Assembly: GCA_014360755.1 (NCBI GenBank)
Contig: JACIWX010000001.1
Location: forward strand, 124,001 to 188,000
DNA from: Chloroflexota bacterium
GTDB taxonomy: Bacteria; Chloroflexota; Anaerolineae; UBA2200
DNA: 64,000 nucleotides
Direction: 5' to 3'
Position numbers and translations under genes: made by a program. The notes under the pieces are model-generated. The model made no database searches. It saw nothing but the letters and a program-made list of their open reading frames with translations, and was not told the DNA's origin. Below are positions 8,235 to 17,543 of the stretch, piece after piece; the stretch's first letter is position 1, and each line of letters begins with the position of its first letter.

Positions 8235-8696
8235 ATGGCTCGTTCTTCTCATACTTTGAAGCCAAAAAGGATACTGCTCGTTGACGATGAGCAGGCAATC
8301 TTGGATATCCTGGCGCGTGTGCTAACAACTGCAGGGTACACGGTGGATACGGCTGGCAATGGACAGGAAGCCCTGCAGCGAGTTGCGTGCCGGGATTACG
8401 ACCTGATCATCACCAATGTTAGGATGCCCGTTTTGGACGGACGGGCATTTTACCGCCATTTGTGTGGTTTCTATCCACACCTGAGCCAACGGGTTATTTT
8501 CTGCACCGGCGATACAGCCGATGTAGCAACGCAACGTTTCCTGAATAGCACCGGTGCCCCAGTGATTTTCAAACCATTTCAGTTGACCATCCTGCTAGAG
8601 ATGGTGGCATATAAATTGGCTACCTGTCAAGTCCCGATGACAGTAGCATCGCCGCCAGTGCCCTCGTCTGAAGTAATCGCTGTAGTGGCAACCTAG
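8235..8696 (+). CDS. CheY-like receiver domain protein lacking the phospho-acceptor Asp
   Basis: A 153-aa stand-alone receiver. The acidic pair (LLVDDEQ, D17/D18), the Thr switch (CTGDT) and the Lys (FKPF) are present. However the acceptor position reads LIITNVRMP, with Asn61 (codon AAT at 8415-8417) where Asp is required for phosphorylation. It is therefore a pseudo-receiver, probably acting by phosphorylation-independent contacts. No output domain is attached; the last 25 residues are a Pro/Val-rich tail. It closes the regulator/peptide cassette and overlaps the convergent dinG stop by 4 bp. Confidence 0.85.
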   Translation: MARSSHTLKPKRILLVDDEQAILDILARVLTTAGYTVDTAGNGQEALQRVACRDYDLIITNVRMPVLDGRAFYRHLCGFYPHLSQRVIFCTGDTADVATQRFLNSTGAPVIFKPFQLTILLEMVAYKLATCQVPMTVASPPVPSSEVIAVVAT

Positions 8697-11572
8697 ATTC
8701 CACGCCTCGGCATTTCAGATACTGGCTTAAGTGGCTCGATCCACTGTGCCGCCTTATGCGGTAACTCGCTCAGTGGGCCACGGTACACTGTGCAGTCGGG
8801 CAGCGAGTCCAGGAAGAATGCACCGTAGCTCTTGCTGAGGATGCGCTTGTCAAGCACAACAACTACACCGCGGTCGGTGTAACTACGGATCAGGCGTCCA
8901 AACCCCTGACGAAAGCGCAGTACAGCCTCGGGCACGGCATATTGTCCGAAGGGGTCTTCGAAGGTGCGGCTGCGTGCGGAAAAGATGGGATCCGAGGGTA
9001 CGGAAAAAGGCAGGCGCACGATGACCAGGCAACTCAGTGCAGGACCGACTACGTCTATGCCTTCCCAGAAACTCCTTGTCCCTAGCAAGACCGATTGGGG
9101 GGTGGTTTTAAAATTCTCCAGCAATTGCCGGCGCGAGCCATCTACGCCCTGCCCATAGACGATGATGCCTGCTTCTTCCAGTGGCCGGGCAATTGTGTAG
9201 TACGTGTTCCGCAGTTGATGGTGGGAGGTGAAGAGGATCAGAGCGCGGCCCTTGGTGGCTAGGCATAGATCGACGATTGCCTTGGATACCATATTCTGGT
9301 AATTCGGTTGAGCAGGTTCGGGGATATCGGTGGGGAGATAGAGAAGGGTGGAGTTGGCATAGTCGAAAGGTGATTCGACGGCAAACTCTTCGGCATCCTG
9401 TAATCCCAAGCGTTCACGGATATAGGAGAAATCCTTCGCCGTGCGCAGCGTCGCGGAGGTCAGGACCACAGTCTCCAGTTTAGAGAAGAGGTGTTGCACC
9501 AGTAGGGAGCCTACATGCAAGGGTGCCGAATGCAAGGTGATGTTCTCATCTTTGGTGCTTATGCTCAGCCAGTAGATACCCCCAGACACTGGTTGGTTGA
9601 CAATTGCCTGCAGTTGCTCCCTTACCTCGCGCACGTGTTCCAACCGAGCCCAAATTTCTTGCAGCAAGTCATCGTAATCCAGGATGTTCTGATCCTCCAG
9701 ATTGGAGAAGCCGTCATGCAAGCCTTGTAGACCTTGTTCCACTTTGAGCAGGTCACTGTTCAGCTCTTCCGCTGCAATCTCGATTTGAGACCAGCCTGGC
9801 TGCTTCCTCACGCCATTGGTCAATTCAATTTGGGAATCATAGTTTTCATTGGAGCGTTTCCGTTCTGAAGCAAAGGTATCCTTAATAAAGGCGTGCAATG
9901 TGATGAAGAAGTTGTCTAAAGACACTAACGCCTGTTCTACTTTGACTTGTAGGGCGGAAAGATAGGCATTGACCTGCTGTTGTACGCCTGTGCTTACCGT
10001 GCTGGCACGAAAGTGCTGTGGAATCTCATGTAAGAAGCCACGGTATTGGCCAGTGATAGTCTGTTGGCTGAGTCCTCTCAGGAGCGAAGACGCCTGGCGA
10101 TGGTTCACGGCAAAGCCCAACTGTTCCGTGGCGCGGGCTTCGAGGTGGTGCGCTTCATCAATCACCAAATGACGGTAGTCGGGAAGGACTCTATTGGAAA
10201 CCATCATATCGGATAGCAACAGGGCATGGTTGATCACGATGATGTGCGCTGCCTCTGCATTGCGACGTGCCCTGTGCAGGAAACAGCGTCCCTTCCTCAG
10301 GTGCGGGCAACGATCGCCTAAACAGCTTTCCTGCTCCGCTTGCACTTGGCTCCATACTCCCATCTCTTGGTCGCGCAGCGATAGTTCAGCTACATCGCCA
10401 GTCTCAGTAACAGGGAGCCAAGCCAGAATTTTCGCCAATACCTGTACCTCTTCTGCTTCCAACGATTCGCTGCGCCGGAAAAGGGCCAAGCGGCGCAGAC
10501 AGAGGTAATTGTTGCGCCCCTTCAGCAGAGCCGCTCTGAAAGCAAAGGGCAAAATCTTCTGCAAATCTGGAATGTCCTTGTTGCAGAGCTGATCTTGCAA
10601 ATTGATGGTATTGGTCGAGATAACAACGGGGCGGCCATTGCGTACAGCGAAATGAATCGCGGGCAACAGGTAGGCCAAGGACTTGCCAATTCCGGTGCCT
10701 GCTTCTGCGAGGACCTGCCCCCCTTCGTTAAAAGCCCGCGTGATGGCACGGAGCATTTCGATCTGCTGTGGACGGTGTTCGTATCCCGGAAAGCACTGGG
10801 CAAGCAACCCACCGGGTGATAACATGGAAGCCAGTTCCTGTTCATCGAGCAGGTTCTTGCTGGGTGTAGGACGCAGAGGCTCGATTTGCACACGACGATC
10901 TATCACCAAGCCCAGGGTGTCGCTGTCCAAGCTCCCTTTGGCTAGTAATTGCTCCCGTATATTGCTCGTGAAGGCAGTACGTGCTCGCTCCCGTTCGAGG
11001 TCCAGGAAAAATTGTCGCAGTGGCCAGTGGCTGCGTGCAGCAGAGCGGTTAATTTCTTGCAAGACAGCCAGGTCCATCTGTAATCCCCGCTCGACCAAGG
11101 CAAGGAATAGGTCTTTAGCCGCCAACGCATCCGGTAGGGCACGGTGATGATCTTGGAGCGCGATGCCAAGGATAGCGGTAAGCGCTGCCAGGTTATAGGT
11201 GGTCAATTTCGGAAGCAGAATGCGCGCCAATTCAAAGGTATCAATCAATGGGTTGCGCAGCAAGAGGCCATGCTTGCGGAGGAAGGAAGCCTCAAATCCT
11301 ACGTTATGGCCGACAACGGGATAATCCCCCATAAAGCCAGCCAGGCGCGGGATCACCGAGGCCAAACTAGGTGCACTTTGTACATCTTGCGGAGCAATAC
11401 TGGTCAGTTTCTGGATTTTGTAGGGAATAGGGCGTTGTGGATTGACTAGTGTGGACAAAGTATCCAGCACTTGGTGGTCGCGAAACCTGACGGCACCGAT
11501 TTCTATGATAGCATCGCGGTCTGAATCCACTCCAGTGGTTTCAATATCAAGGGCGACGTAAATACGGCCCAT
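8693..11572 (-). CDS. dinG: DinG-type 5'-3' DNA helicase with N-terminal 3'-5' exonuclease domain
   Basis: A 959-aa protein. Residues 1-170 form a DEDD (DnaQ-like) exonuclease with D9/E11 in ALDIETTG, VGHNVGFEASFL and a later HRALPDA. The rest is an XPD/DinG superfamily 2 helicase: Walker A AGTGIGKS near 292, four Cys for an iron-sulfur cluster (NNYLC, then SCLGDRCPHLRKGRC), the DEAH box VIDEAHHLE, and C-terminal motifs VLTSATLR and LLGTRSFWEGIDVVG. This exonuclease-helicase fusion is common in Gram-positive-type lineages and acts in DNA repair or R-loop removal. Start preceded by AGGAGTG. Confidence 0.94.
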   Translation of the reverse strand: MGRIYVALDIETTGVDSDRDAIIEIGAVRFRDHQVLDTLSTLVNPQRPIPYKIQKLTSIAPQDVQSAPSLASVIPRLAGFMGDYPVVGHNVGFEASFLRKHGLLLRNPLIDTFELARILLPKLTTYNLAALTAILGIALQDHHRALPDALAAKDLFLALVERGLQMDLAVLQEINRSAARSHWPLRQFFLDLERERARTAFTSNIREQLLAKGSLDSDTLGLVIDRRVQIEPLRPTPSKNLLDEQELASMLSPGGLLAQCFPGYEHRPQQIEMLRAITRAFNEGGQVLAEAGTGIGKSLAYLLPAIHFAVRNGRPVVISTNTINLQDQLCNKDIPDLQKILPFAFRAALLKGRNNYLCLRRLALFRRSESLEAEEVQVLAKILAWLPVTETGDVAELSLRDQEMGVWSQVQAEQESCLGDRCPHLRKGRCFLHRARRNAEAAHIIVINHALLLSDMMVSNRVLPDYRHLVIDEAHHLEARATEQLGFAVNHRQASSLLRGLSQQTITGQYRGFLHEIPQHFRASTVSTGVQQQVNAYLSALQVKVEQALVSLDNFFITLHAFIKDTFASERKRSNENYDSQIELTNGVRKQPGWSQIEIAAEELNSDLLKVEQGLQGLHDGFSNLEDQNILDYDDLLQEIWARLEHVREVREQLQAIVNQPVSGGIYWLSISTKDENITLHSAPLHVGSLLVQHLFSKLETVVLTSATLRTAKDFSYIRERLGLQDAEEFAVESPFDYANSTLLYLPTDIPEPAQPNYQNMVSKAIVDLCLATKGRALILFTSHHQLRNTYYTIARPLEEAGIIVYGQGVDGSRRQLLENFKTTPQSVLLGTRSFWEGIDVVGPALSCLVIVRLPFSVPSDPIFSARSRTFEDPFGQYAVPEAVLRFRQGFGRLIRSYTDRGVVVVLDKRILSKSYGAFFLDSLPDCTVYRGPLSELPHKAAQWIEPLKPVSEMPRRGI

Positions 11573-11628
11573 AACACTCCTGTCTAGAGGGCGAATGCCC
11601 TGTGAATATAAAAGCCTGTTGCCAGATG

Positions 11629-12408
11629 TTACATATCTTCAAGTTGGTAGAGGATGATCGTGATCGCAGCCAAAGCAGCGGTTTCAGCACGCAGGATGCG
11701 TGGGCCTAAGGTGACCGGGGCAATGCCATAGCGGCGAGCCTGGTCAACCTCCCGGCTAGTGAACCCGCCCTCTGGCCCAACAATAATGCTAATGGAAAAT
11801 GGTTTACGGATCACTAGATTCTTGCCCCGCACTTGGATAGGAGACGCATCTGATGTAGCCAACATGGTGCGCAGTGTTCGCGTTTTCTCTTCTTCCCAAG
11901 GCAACACAGCCAAGTCTGCACGACGTGCTCTCTCACAAGCCTGGGGAAAGAGCATAGGGAGGTGCAAACGTGGCAGGCGAGCGCGCCGTGATTGCTCGGC
12001 TGCTTCCAGTGTAATCCTCTGCCAACGCCCGAACTTGACCTTGCTCACATCATCTACACTGCCAATGACGCAGCGGTCTGAAACCACAGGCACAAATTCA
12101 ACCACGCCCAATTCTGTGCCCTTTTGTAAGATCCATTCAAACTTGTCGCCTTTAAGCAGGCTCTGATAAAGAGTGATCTTGGTTCTGGGTTCTGTGCGCG
12201 TCAATACTTTTTGCTCAATCTGTCCGACGACTTTGGCTTGTTCAACCATAACCAGACGCACTCGATATTCCCAGCCAGAATCATCCAGCACGACGATCAT
12301 ATCGCCTGGACTGAGGCGCAAGACATCGCGGATCTGGTGGACCACTGAACCGCTGAGCGTTACCGTATTCCCTTGTATGCTATTAGGGGGTACAAAGAAG
12401 CGATGCAT
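11629..12408 (-). CDS. rsmE: 16S rRNA (uracil1498-N3)-methyltransferase
   Basis: A 259-aa SPOUT-class methyltransferase that modifies U1498 of 16S rRNA. Landmarks: MHRFFVPP start, the PUA-like N-terminus, KGDKFEWILQKGTELGV, AAEQSRRARLP, and the SAM knot IIVGPEGGFTSREVD plus LGPRILRAETAALAA. The frame extends 37 codons upstream into prmA, but the ATG at 12408 matches the family start and leaves a 43-bp gap. It sits right after prmA in the heat-shock gene row, a common arrangement. A weak hairpin (11588-11601, AGGGC/GCCCT) separates it from dinG. Confidence 0.94.
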   Translation of the reverse strand: MHRFFVPPNSIQGNTVTLSGSVVHQIRDVLRLSPGDMIVVLDDSGWEYRVRLVMVEQAKVVGQIEQKVLTRTEPRTKITLYQSLLKGDKFEWILQKGTELGVVEFVPVVSDRCVIGSVDDVSKVKFGRWQRITLEAAEQSRRARLPRLHLPMLFPQACERARRADLAVLPWEEEKTRTLRTMLATSDASPIQVRGKNLVIRKPFSISIIVGPEGGFTSREVDQARRYGIAPVTLGPRILRAETAALAAITIILYQLEDM

Positions 12409-12451
12409 CGGAAAGGGCAGAGAAGCACTGCTGGGCATGGAGTGCGATGGC

Positions 12452-13480
12452 TCAGGCGAGGCTGCTCTGCGTGCCCTCCTTTCTATTGCATCTTGTCCCG
12501 CGGCGCGGGTATTGGCCAATGAAGGTAACCCAATCTTTCTCTATAAGGCGTCTTCGTATCGTGAGATTGGCTGCTGATAAAGCCTGGCGTACCAGTTCTT
12601 CTTGGGACTGAATGATTCCGGAGACAATAAATATGCCGCCTATAGACAGGCATTGTGCGATAGCATGGGCTGACTTGGCAATCACATCAGCAGTGATGTT
12701 CATCACCAACAAGTCGAAGGCGCCATCCCAAAGGCCAGAGGCGTTGAAAAGTCGTGGCTGGTCCCCACCTATGGAGCGACTCCCTTCCTCGAGCGGGAAG
12801 CCAACTGCCGCGATACCTGATATGGTGAAAGAAGGCATGGGAACCAAGGATGCCTTTTGTAGCGATACCATTCTCTCTACGGCGTTACGGGCAATGTTCT
12901 CCCGTGCCACCTGTAGCGCCATGTCATCTATATCCAAGGCAACGACATGGCTAGCTCCCAGTGTGGCGGCAGCAATAGCTGAGATGCCGGAGCCAGTGCC
13001 TACATCCAGTACCTGGTCACCAGGTTTCAAATGCTGCTCAAGAGCTTCCAGGCTTAAGCGGGTGGAAGGATGCAAACCTGTTCCAAAAGCCAAGCCTGGG
13101 TCTAGTTCGATGACTACCTCATCTAAGGTGGCGGTGTACGATAGCCATGATGGCTTGATCACGATACGTTTCCCAATGTGCTGCACCGTATAGTCAGCTT
13201 TCCAGGCTTCTGCCCAATCTGCCTCGGAAAGCCAGCGCACGGATGGAGAGGGAATCGGGTAGAGCTGCCCGAGATGCCATAGGGCTTCTTCGATCTTTGG
13301 CAGGACAACCTGACTGCGCTCAGTAGAAAGGAATGTCTTCACCTTGACTAGTGGGAGCTGGTTGGCTCCCTGCCATGCCTCTTCGATGACTGTCCCATTT
13401 CGGTTATATTGATTAAACACAGCGCTCACGGCTTCTGCAGCCTCACCATCTGTTTCCACACTGATCTCAAGCAGTTTCAT
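12452..13480 (-). CDS. prmA: Ribosomal protein L11 methyltransferase
   Basis: A 342-aa SAM-dependent enzyme that methylates lysines of ribosomal protein L11. Seen: the substrate-binding N-terminal domain, FGTGLHPSTRLSLEAL, the SAM motif VLDVGTGSGISAIAAATLGA and LLVMNITADVI. About 30 extra residues (around SLVPMPSFTISGIAAVGFPL) sit between the motif II region and the catalytic NI segment, which makes it longer than the usual 290-310 aa. The start is set at MKLLEIS rather than the open frame 12 codons upstream. It lies 19 bp after dnaJ, so it is probably in the same transcript. Confidence 0.93.
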   Translation of the reverse strand: MKLLEISVETDGEAAEAVSAVFNQYNRNGTVIEEAWQGANQLPLVKVKTFLSTERSQVVLPKIEEALWHLGQLYPIPSPSVRWLSEADWAEAWKADYTVQHIGKRIVIKPSWLSYTATLDEVVIELDPGLAFGTGLHPSTRLSLEALEQHLKPGDQVLDVGTGSGISAIAAATLGASHVVALDIDDMALQVARENIARNAVERMVSLQKASLVPMPSFTISGIAAVGFPLEEGSRSIGGDQPRLFNASGLWDGAFDLLVMNITADVIAKSAHAIAQCLSIGGIFIVSGIIQSQEELVRQALSAANLTIRRRLIEKDWVTFIGQYPRRGTRCNRKEGTQSSLA

Positions 13481-13499
13481 ACCAGTACTTCGGCATATT

Positions 13500-14609
13500 C
13501 TAGATGCGGAAAGCATCTTTGAGTTTTTCGAACAGGCTGCGGCTGTCTTGGGGGATCGCTTCCCGGCCCATGGTCTTGGCGAGTTCCTGGAGCAGCCGTT
13601 TTTGTTCCGCGGTCAAGTTCGTGGGCGTGGCAACGAATACTGTTACAAATTGATCCCCACGCCCATTCCGACGTAAGTAGGGCACCCCTTTCCCCTTGAT
13701 GGTAAAGGTCTGGCCAGTTTGAGTGCCCGGCGGGATGGTCAGTTTCACATCCCCATCGAGGGTGGGGACTGTGATTTCATCACCTAGGGCGGCCTGAGCC
13801 ATATTAATGGTAATGTTCAGGTAAATGTCATTGTCTTCGCGCTGGAAGTAGCGGTGCGGTTTCACCGAAACAAAGACGTAGAGATGCCCGGGTGGGCCTC
13901 CATAGATGCCAGCGTTGCCCTCGCCAGCGAGGCGAATACGCATGCCGTCATCTACCCCTGGCGGGATTGTTACCGTGATGCGTTTCCTGCGGCGTACCCG
14001 CTGTTGCCCCTGGCACTCTGGGCAGGGATGGAGGACGACCCGCCCTTCTCCTCCGCAGCGTGGACAAGTAGAGACGTTGACAAAGGAACCAAAGATGGAA
14101 GAGCGCACGCGACGCACTTGACCGCTGCCACCGCACTCGGGACAGCGGGTGGGACGTGAGCCGGGTTCAGCGCCAGTGCCATCGCATGTTGGGCAGATTA
14201 CGAGTTGCTCGATTTCCAGTTCTTTCTCGACGCCGAATACCGCTTCCTCGAAGGACAGGGTCAAGTCAGCGCGGAGGTCCTCGCCAGCACGCGGGCCCTT
14301 TTGGGTGCGAGTCCCGGTAAAACCGCCGAAGAAGCTTTCGAAAATATCGCTCAAGTCAGGGAAGCCAAAGTCGCTAAAGCCGCCTTCCAACCCGCTGTGG
14401 CCAAAGCGGTCATAAGCCAGCCGTTTCTGTTCGTCGCTGAGCACTTCGTATGCTTCATTGATTTCTTTGAAGCGCTCTTCCGCCTCAGGACTTTTATTCA
14501 CATCAGGATGATACATGCGGGCAAGCCGACGGTAAGCCTTACGGATGTCCTCCGTGCTGGCATCGCGGTCTACGCCCAATATCTCATAATAATCGCGCTT
14601 CGTGCCCAT
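13500..14609 (-). CDS. dnaJ: Chaperone DnaJ (Hsp40)
   Basis: A 369-aa type I J-protein that stimulates DnaK ATPase and delivers clients. J domain at the N-terminus ([10 protein letters not shown], with HPD in MYHPDVNK), a Gly/Phe-rich linker, four zinc-binding repeats and a C-terminal substrate-binding domain. The first three repeats are regular ([24 protein letters not shown]). The fourth is CPECQGQQ: it keeps both Cys but loses the Gly pair. The ATG at 14609 gives the family start MGTKRDYYE; an upstream ATG at 14627 would add six residues. It is separated from dnaK by a strong terminator-like hairpin and may have its own promoter. Confidence 0.96.
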   Translation of the reverse strand: MGTKRDYYEILGVDRDASTEDIRKAYRRLARMYHPDVNKSPEAEERFKEINEAYEVLSDEQKRLAYDRFGHSGLEGGFSDFGFPDLSDIFESFFGGFTGTRTQKGPRAGEDLRADLTLSFEEAVFGVEKELEIEQLVICPTCDGTGAEPGSRPTRCPECGGSGQVRRVRSSIFGSFVNVSTCPRCGGEGRVVLHPCPECQGQQRVRRRKRITVTIPPGVDDGMRIRLAGEGNAGIYGGPPGHLYVFVSVKPHRYFQREDNDIYLNITINMAQAALGDEITVPTLDGDVKLTIPPGTQTGQTFTIKGKGVPYLRRNGRGDQFVTVFVATPTNLTAEQKRLLQELAKTMGREAIPQDSRSLFEKLKDAFRI

Positions 14610-14654
14610 AAGACGGTCTTTCAGCATCTGCTATTCCGGCTATACCTTGTTCAT

Positions 14655-14684
14655 AGTATACCATCAATGCCTGCTGAGAGCCAA
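14655..14684 (-). promoter_or_regulatory. Predicted dnaJ promoter
   Basis: On the minus strand TTGGCT (14679-14684) and TATACT (14655-14660) are 18 bp apart, just past the dnaK-dnaJ hairpin and 45 bp before dnaJ. It would allow dnaJ-prmA-rsmE to be expressed apart from dnaK. Consensus match only. Confidence 0.4.
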
Positions 14685-14687
14685 ACG

Positions 14688-14719
14688 AAAAGGGGGATTG
14701 CCACCGTAATCCCCCTTTT
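14688..14719 (-). terminator. Strong hairpin/terminator between dnaK and dnaJ
   Basis: A perfect 12-bp inverted repeat, AAAAGGGGGATT and AATCCCCCTTTT, with an 8-nt loop. The A/T ends give a T run in both directions. It lies 24 bp after the dnaK stop and can terminate or attenuate transcription into dnaJ. Confidence 0.75.
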
Positions 14720-14743
14720 GCGTGCTACGAAGCGGAACGTGTC

Positions 14744-16636
14744 TTATACCTCTCGGTATTCGCCTTCGACGGTGCCTTCATCTGGTGGCTCTTGCTTGCC
14801 CTCTCCACCAGGTGGAGGCGAGGTATAGCCCGTGTGCTGGTACATAGCCGCGCCGATGCGTTGCAAAGCCTCGCTGAGCTCTTGGGTCGTACTGCGGATG
14901 CGGTAGATGTCCTGGCCTTGCAGGGCAGAGCGCACCGCAGCGATTTTGCCTTCTACCTCACTGCGGATATCAGCAGGCACCTTATCGCCTAGTTCGCGCA
15001 GTGTCTTCTCCGCCGTGTATGCCATCGTATCGGCATTGTTACGCGCTTCAACCTCTTCCTTGCGTCGGCGGTCTTCTTCGGCGTGGCGCTCAGCCTCACG
15101 CACCATGCGCTCCACTTCTTCCTTGGTGAGCCCGCTCGAGGCAGTAATGGTGATCTTCTGTTCGCGGCCAGTGGCTTTATCCTGAGCACTAACGTGCAGG
15201 ATGCCGTCGGCATCAATGTCAAAGGTTACCTCGATTTGTGGGACGCCGCGCGGTGCAGGCGGTATGCCATCCAGGATAAAGCGGCCAAGTGTCTTGTTGT
15301 CCGCCGCCATGGGACGTTCCCCTTGCACGACGTGGATTTCCACACTGGTCTGGCCATCAGCCGCCGTAGAGAATATCTGGCTCTTCCTCGTCGGGATGGT
15401 GGTGTTGCGCTCGATGATCGGTGTAGCGACTCCGCCCAAGGTCTCAATGCCCAGGGTCAGTGGCGTGACATCGAGCAGCAGCACATCCCTGACCTCGCCG
15501 CTCAGAACGGCAGCCTGGATCGCCGCGCCTACTGCCACTACTTCGTCAGGGTTGACGCTCTTGTTGGGCTCTTTGCCAAAGAACCTGCGCACGGTCTCTT
15601 GCACCAATGGCATGCGCGTCTGGCCACCTACCAGCACGACCTCATCAATATCGGAAGGGCTGAGCTTGGCGTCTTTCAGTGCCTGCTCGACCGGCCCAAG
15701 GGTCTTTTCTACCAGGTCACCCACTAGTTGTTCCAGTTTGGAACGGGTCAGGGTCATGACCAGGTGCTTAGGCCCAGTCTGGTCAGCAGTGATGAAGGGC
15801 AGGTTGATCTCCGTTTGCATCACGGTGGACAATTCCTTCTTGGCTTTTTCAGCTGCTTCCTTGAGACGCTGCAAAGCCATGCGGTCTTGCCGCAGGTCAA
15901 TGCCGTGTTCCTTCTTGAACTCTTCCGCGATCCAGTCTATGATGCGCATGTCAAAGTCATCGCCACCCAGGTAGGTGTCGCCATTGGTGGAGATCACCTC
16001 AAATACGCCCTCGCCAATGCTCAGAATGGAAATGTCAAATGTGCCGCCGCCCAGGTCGTAGACAGCGATTTGTTGATCCTTCTTCTTGTCCAGTCCATAA
16101 GCCAGCGAAGACGCGGTAGGCTCATTGATGATGCGCAGCACTTCCAAGCCGGCGATCTTGCCCGCGTCTTTCGTAGCTTGGCGCTGCGAGTCGTTAAAGT
16201 AAGCCGGAACAGTGATGACGGCTTGCGTGACTGGCTCACCTAGGTACGCTTCTGCATCGGCTTTGAGTTTTTGCAGGATCATCGCTGAAATTTCAGGCGG
16301 TGAGTATGACTTGCCACCCATAACGACCCAGGCGTCTCCGTTCGGCGCTTCAATGATCTTGTAAGGCAGGCGCTTCATCGCCCTTTGCACCTCAGGGTCT
16401 CTGAACTTGCGGCCCATGAGGCGTTTAATCGAGAAAATGGTATTCTCCGGGTTGGTGATAGCCTGGCGGCGAGCCACCCAACCCACCATGCGTTCACCAG
16501 TCTTGGGGTTTACGGCGACCACCGAGGGACAGAGCCTCTCCCCCTCCGAAGTGGGGATGACAACAGGCTCACCCCCCTCCATCACAGCAACCACAGAGAA
16601 GGTTGTACCTAAGTCAATACCTACTATCTTGCCCAT
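14744..16636 (-). CDS. dnaK: Chaperone DnaK (Hsp70)
   Basis: A 630-aa Hsp70. N-terminal ATPase domain with GIDLGTTFS (residues 5-13), [34 protein letters not shown], the phosphate-2 loop [11 protein letters not shown] and [13 protein letters not shown]. The substrate domain begins after [17 protein letters not shown]. An acidic, disordered tail ends with [11 protein letters not shown]. Position 12 of the phosphate-1 loop is Phe where most bacterial DnaK proteins have Asn. Ribosome site AGGAGGAG. Third gene of the hrcA-grpE-dnaK-dnaJ operon, so under CIRCE/HrcA heat-shock control. Confidence 0.98.
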   Translation of the reverse strand: MGKIVGIDLGTTFSVVAVMEGGEPVVIPTSEGERLCPSVVAVNPKTGERMVGWVARRQAITNPENTIFSIKRLMGRKFRDPEVQRAMKRLPYKIIEAPNGDAWVVMGGKSYSPPEISAMILQKLKADAEAYLGEPVTQAVITVPAYFNDSQRQATKDAGKIAGLEVLRIINEPTASSLAYGLDKKKDQQIAVYDLGGGTFDISILSIGEGVFEVISTNGDTYLGGDDFDMRIIDWIAEEFKKEHGIDLRQDRMALQRLKEAAEKAKKELSTVMQTEINLPFITADQTGPKHLVMTLTRSKLEQLVGDLVEKTLGPVEQALKDAKLSPSDIDEVVLVGGQTRMPLVQETVRRFFGKEPNKSVNPDEVVAVGAAIQAAVLSGEVRDVLLLDVTPLTLGIETLGGVATPIIERNTTIPTRKSQIFSTAADGQTSVEIHVVQGERPMAADNKTLGRFILDGIPPAPRGVPQIEVTFDIDADGILHVSAQDKATGREQKITITASSGLTKEEVERMVREAERHAEEDRRRKEEVEARNNADTMAYTAEKTLRELGDKVPADIRSEVEGKIAAVRSALQGQDIYRIRSTTQELSEALQRIGAAMYQHTGYTSPPPGGEGKQEPPDEGTVEGEYREV

Positions 16637-16657
16637 ATATCTCCTCCTGGAAGTGAA

Positions 16658-17326
16658 TTACTCAGTTGCAGCATGTTCTTCTTTTTCTTTGCTTGCTTGT
16701 TCGGCAGAAGCCCCGTTTTCTTTGGCCTCTGCTGTTTTGCTACTCGTGTTTTTTGCTACCACCACCATGGCCGGGCGAAGCACCCTGTCATGCAGCATAT
16801 AGCCTTTTTGTACGGTGGCAATCACCTGGCCATCAGGGTAGGCATTGTTTTCTTCGTGTAACACGGCTTGATGGACAGATGGATCGAATGGTTTGCCATC
16901 TGTCTCGATTTCCTTCAATCCTCGTTGCTCCAATACCAGGCGCAGCTTGCGGTCAATGAGCGCTAAACCCTCGACCCAGGAAAGGTTGCGCAACACCGCT
17001 GGCAGCGTCTGGAACGCCCGATCCAGGTCATCTAGGACGGGAAGCAACTGGGTGAACAAAGACGCCTGGCCGAACTTGAGCCAGTCTGCCCGTTCCTTGT
17101 CCACACGCTTGCGATAGTTCTCCAGATCTGCTGCCGTACGTTTCCATTGCTCCAGATGATACTCAGCCAGTTTCTTCTGTTTCTCAATCTCCTGCTGAAG
17201 GGACGCAACGTCTGGTCCCTTCTCTTCTGGCGGTGTTGCAGCCTCTGTTACCTCCGCTTTCGATTCTGCGGATGGTACTTGTTGTTCCACTTGGTTCGAT
17301 ACCTGGCTTTTGTCCTCAGCGGTCAT
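16658..17326 (-). CDS. grpE: Nucleotide exchange factor GrpE
   Basis: A 222-aa GrpE that releases ADP from DnaK. A disordered acidic N-terminus is followed by a long coiled coil (about residues 45-100, with ENYRKRVDKER), then the beta domain with VEGLALIDRKL, FDPSVHQAV and VIATVQKGYMLHDRVLRPAMVVVAK. The start at 17326 has AGGAGG 11 nt upstream; in-frame ATGs at 17347 and 17392 are possible, but the latter lies inside the inserted MITE-like element. An unusual Glu/Lys/Ala-rich tail follows the beta domain. Confidence 0.94.
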   Translation of the reverse strand: MTAEDKSQVSNQVEQQVPSAESKAEVTEAATPPEEKGPDVASLQQEIEKQKKLAEYHLEQWKRTAADLENYRKRVDKERADWLKFGQASLFTQLLPVLDDLDRAFQTLPAVLRNLSWVEGLALIDRKLRLVLEQRGLKEIETDGKPFDPSVHQAVLHEENNAYPDGQVIATVQKGYMLHDRVLRPAMVVVAKNTSSKTAEAKENGASAEQASKEKEEHAATE

Positions 17327-17367
17327 AGTCGTTGCATCCTCCTGCATAGTGTCAAGCAACAGTGAAT

Positions 17368-17520
17368 GAGGGTGTTGAAAAAGCCCTTCCAATGTCGTGC
17401 TGAACCTTTGCCCTGAGCAAAGCGAAGGGGAAATGAAGCCTCTCGCAGTACTTGAAAAATACGGCTAAAGTTACGCGAGACCCTTCGCTTTGTTCAGGGT
17501 GATAAGATTTTCAACACTCT
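17368..17520. mobile_element. MITE-like insertion with 8-bp target duplication between hrcA and grpE
   Basis: A 153-bp fold-back element. Its ends carry GTGTTGAAAA (17372-17381) and TTTTCAACAC (17508-17517). An inner inverted repeat pairs 17411-17429 (CCCTGAGCAAAGCGAAGGG) with 17481-17499 (one mismatch), and TCTCGC (17441-17446) pairs with GCGAGA (17475-17480). Both flanks read CAGTGAAT (17360-17367 and 17521-17528), which fits an 8-bp target-site duplication. There is no coding capacity, so it is a non-autonomous element. Confidence 0.75.
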
Positions 17521-17543
17521 CAGTGAATCTGCCTGTGCTGCCA

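Noticed and set aside
15083-15974. Long open frames (214 and 257 aa) on the plus strand opposite dnaK
   Set aside because: They are shadows of a strongly conserved gene with biased codon use; the translations are low-complexity Ser/Thr/Arg-rich with no family pattern and no ribosome site.
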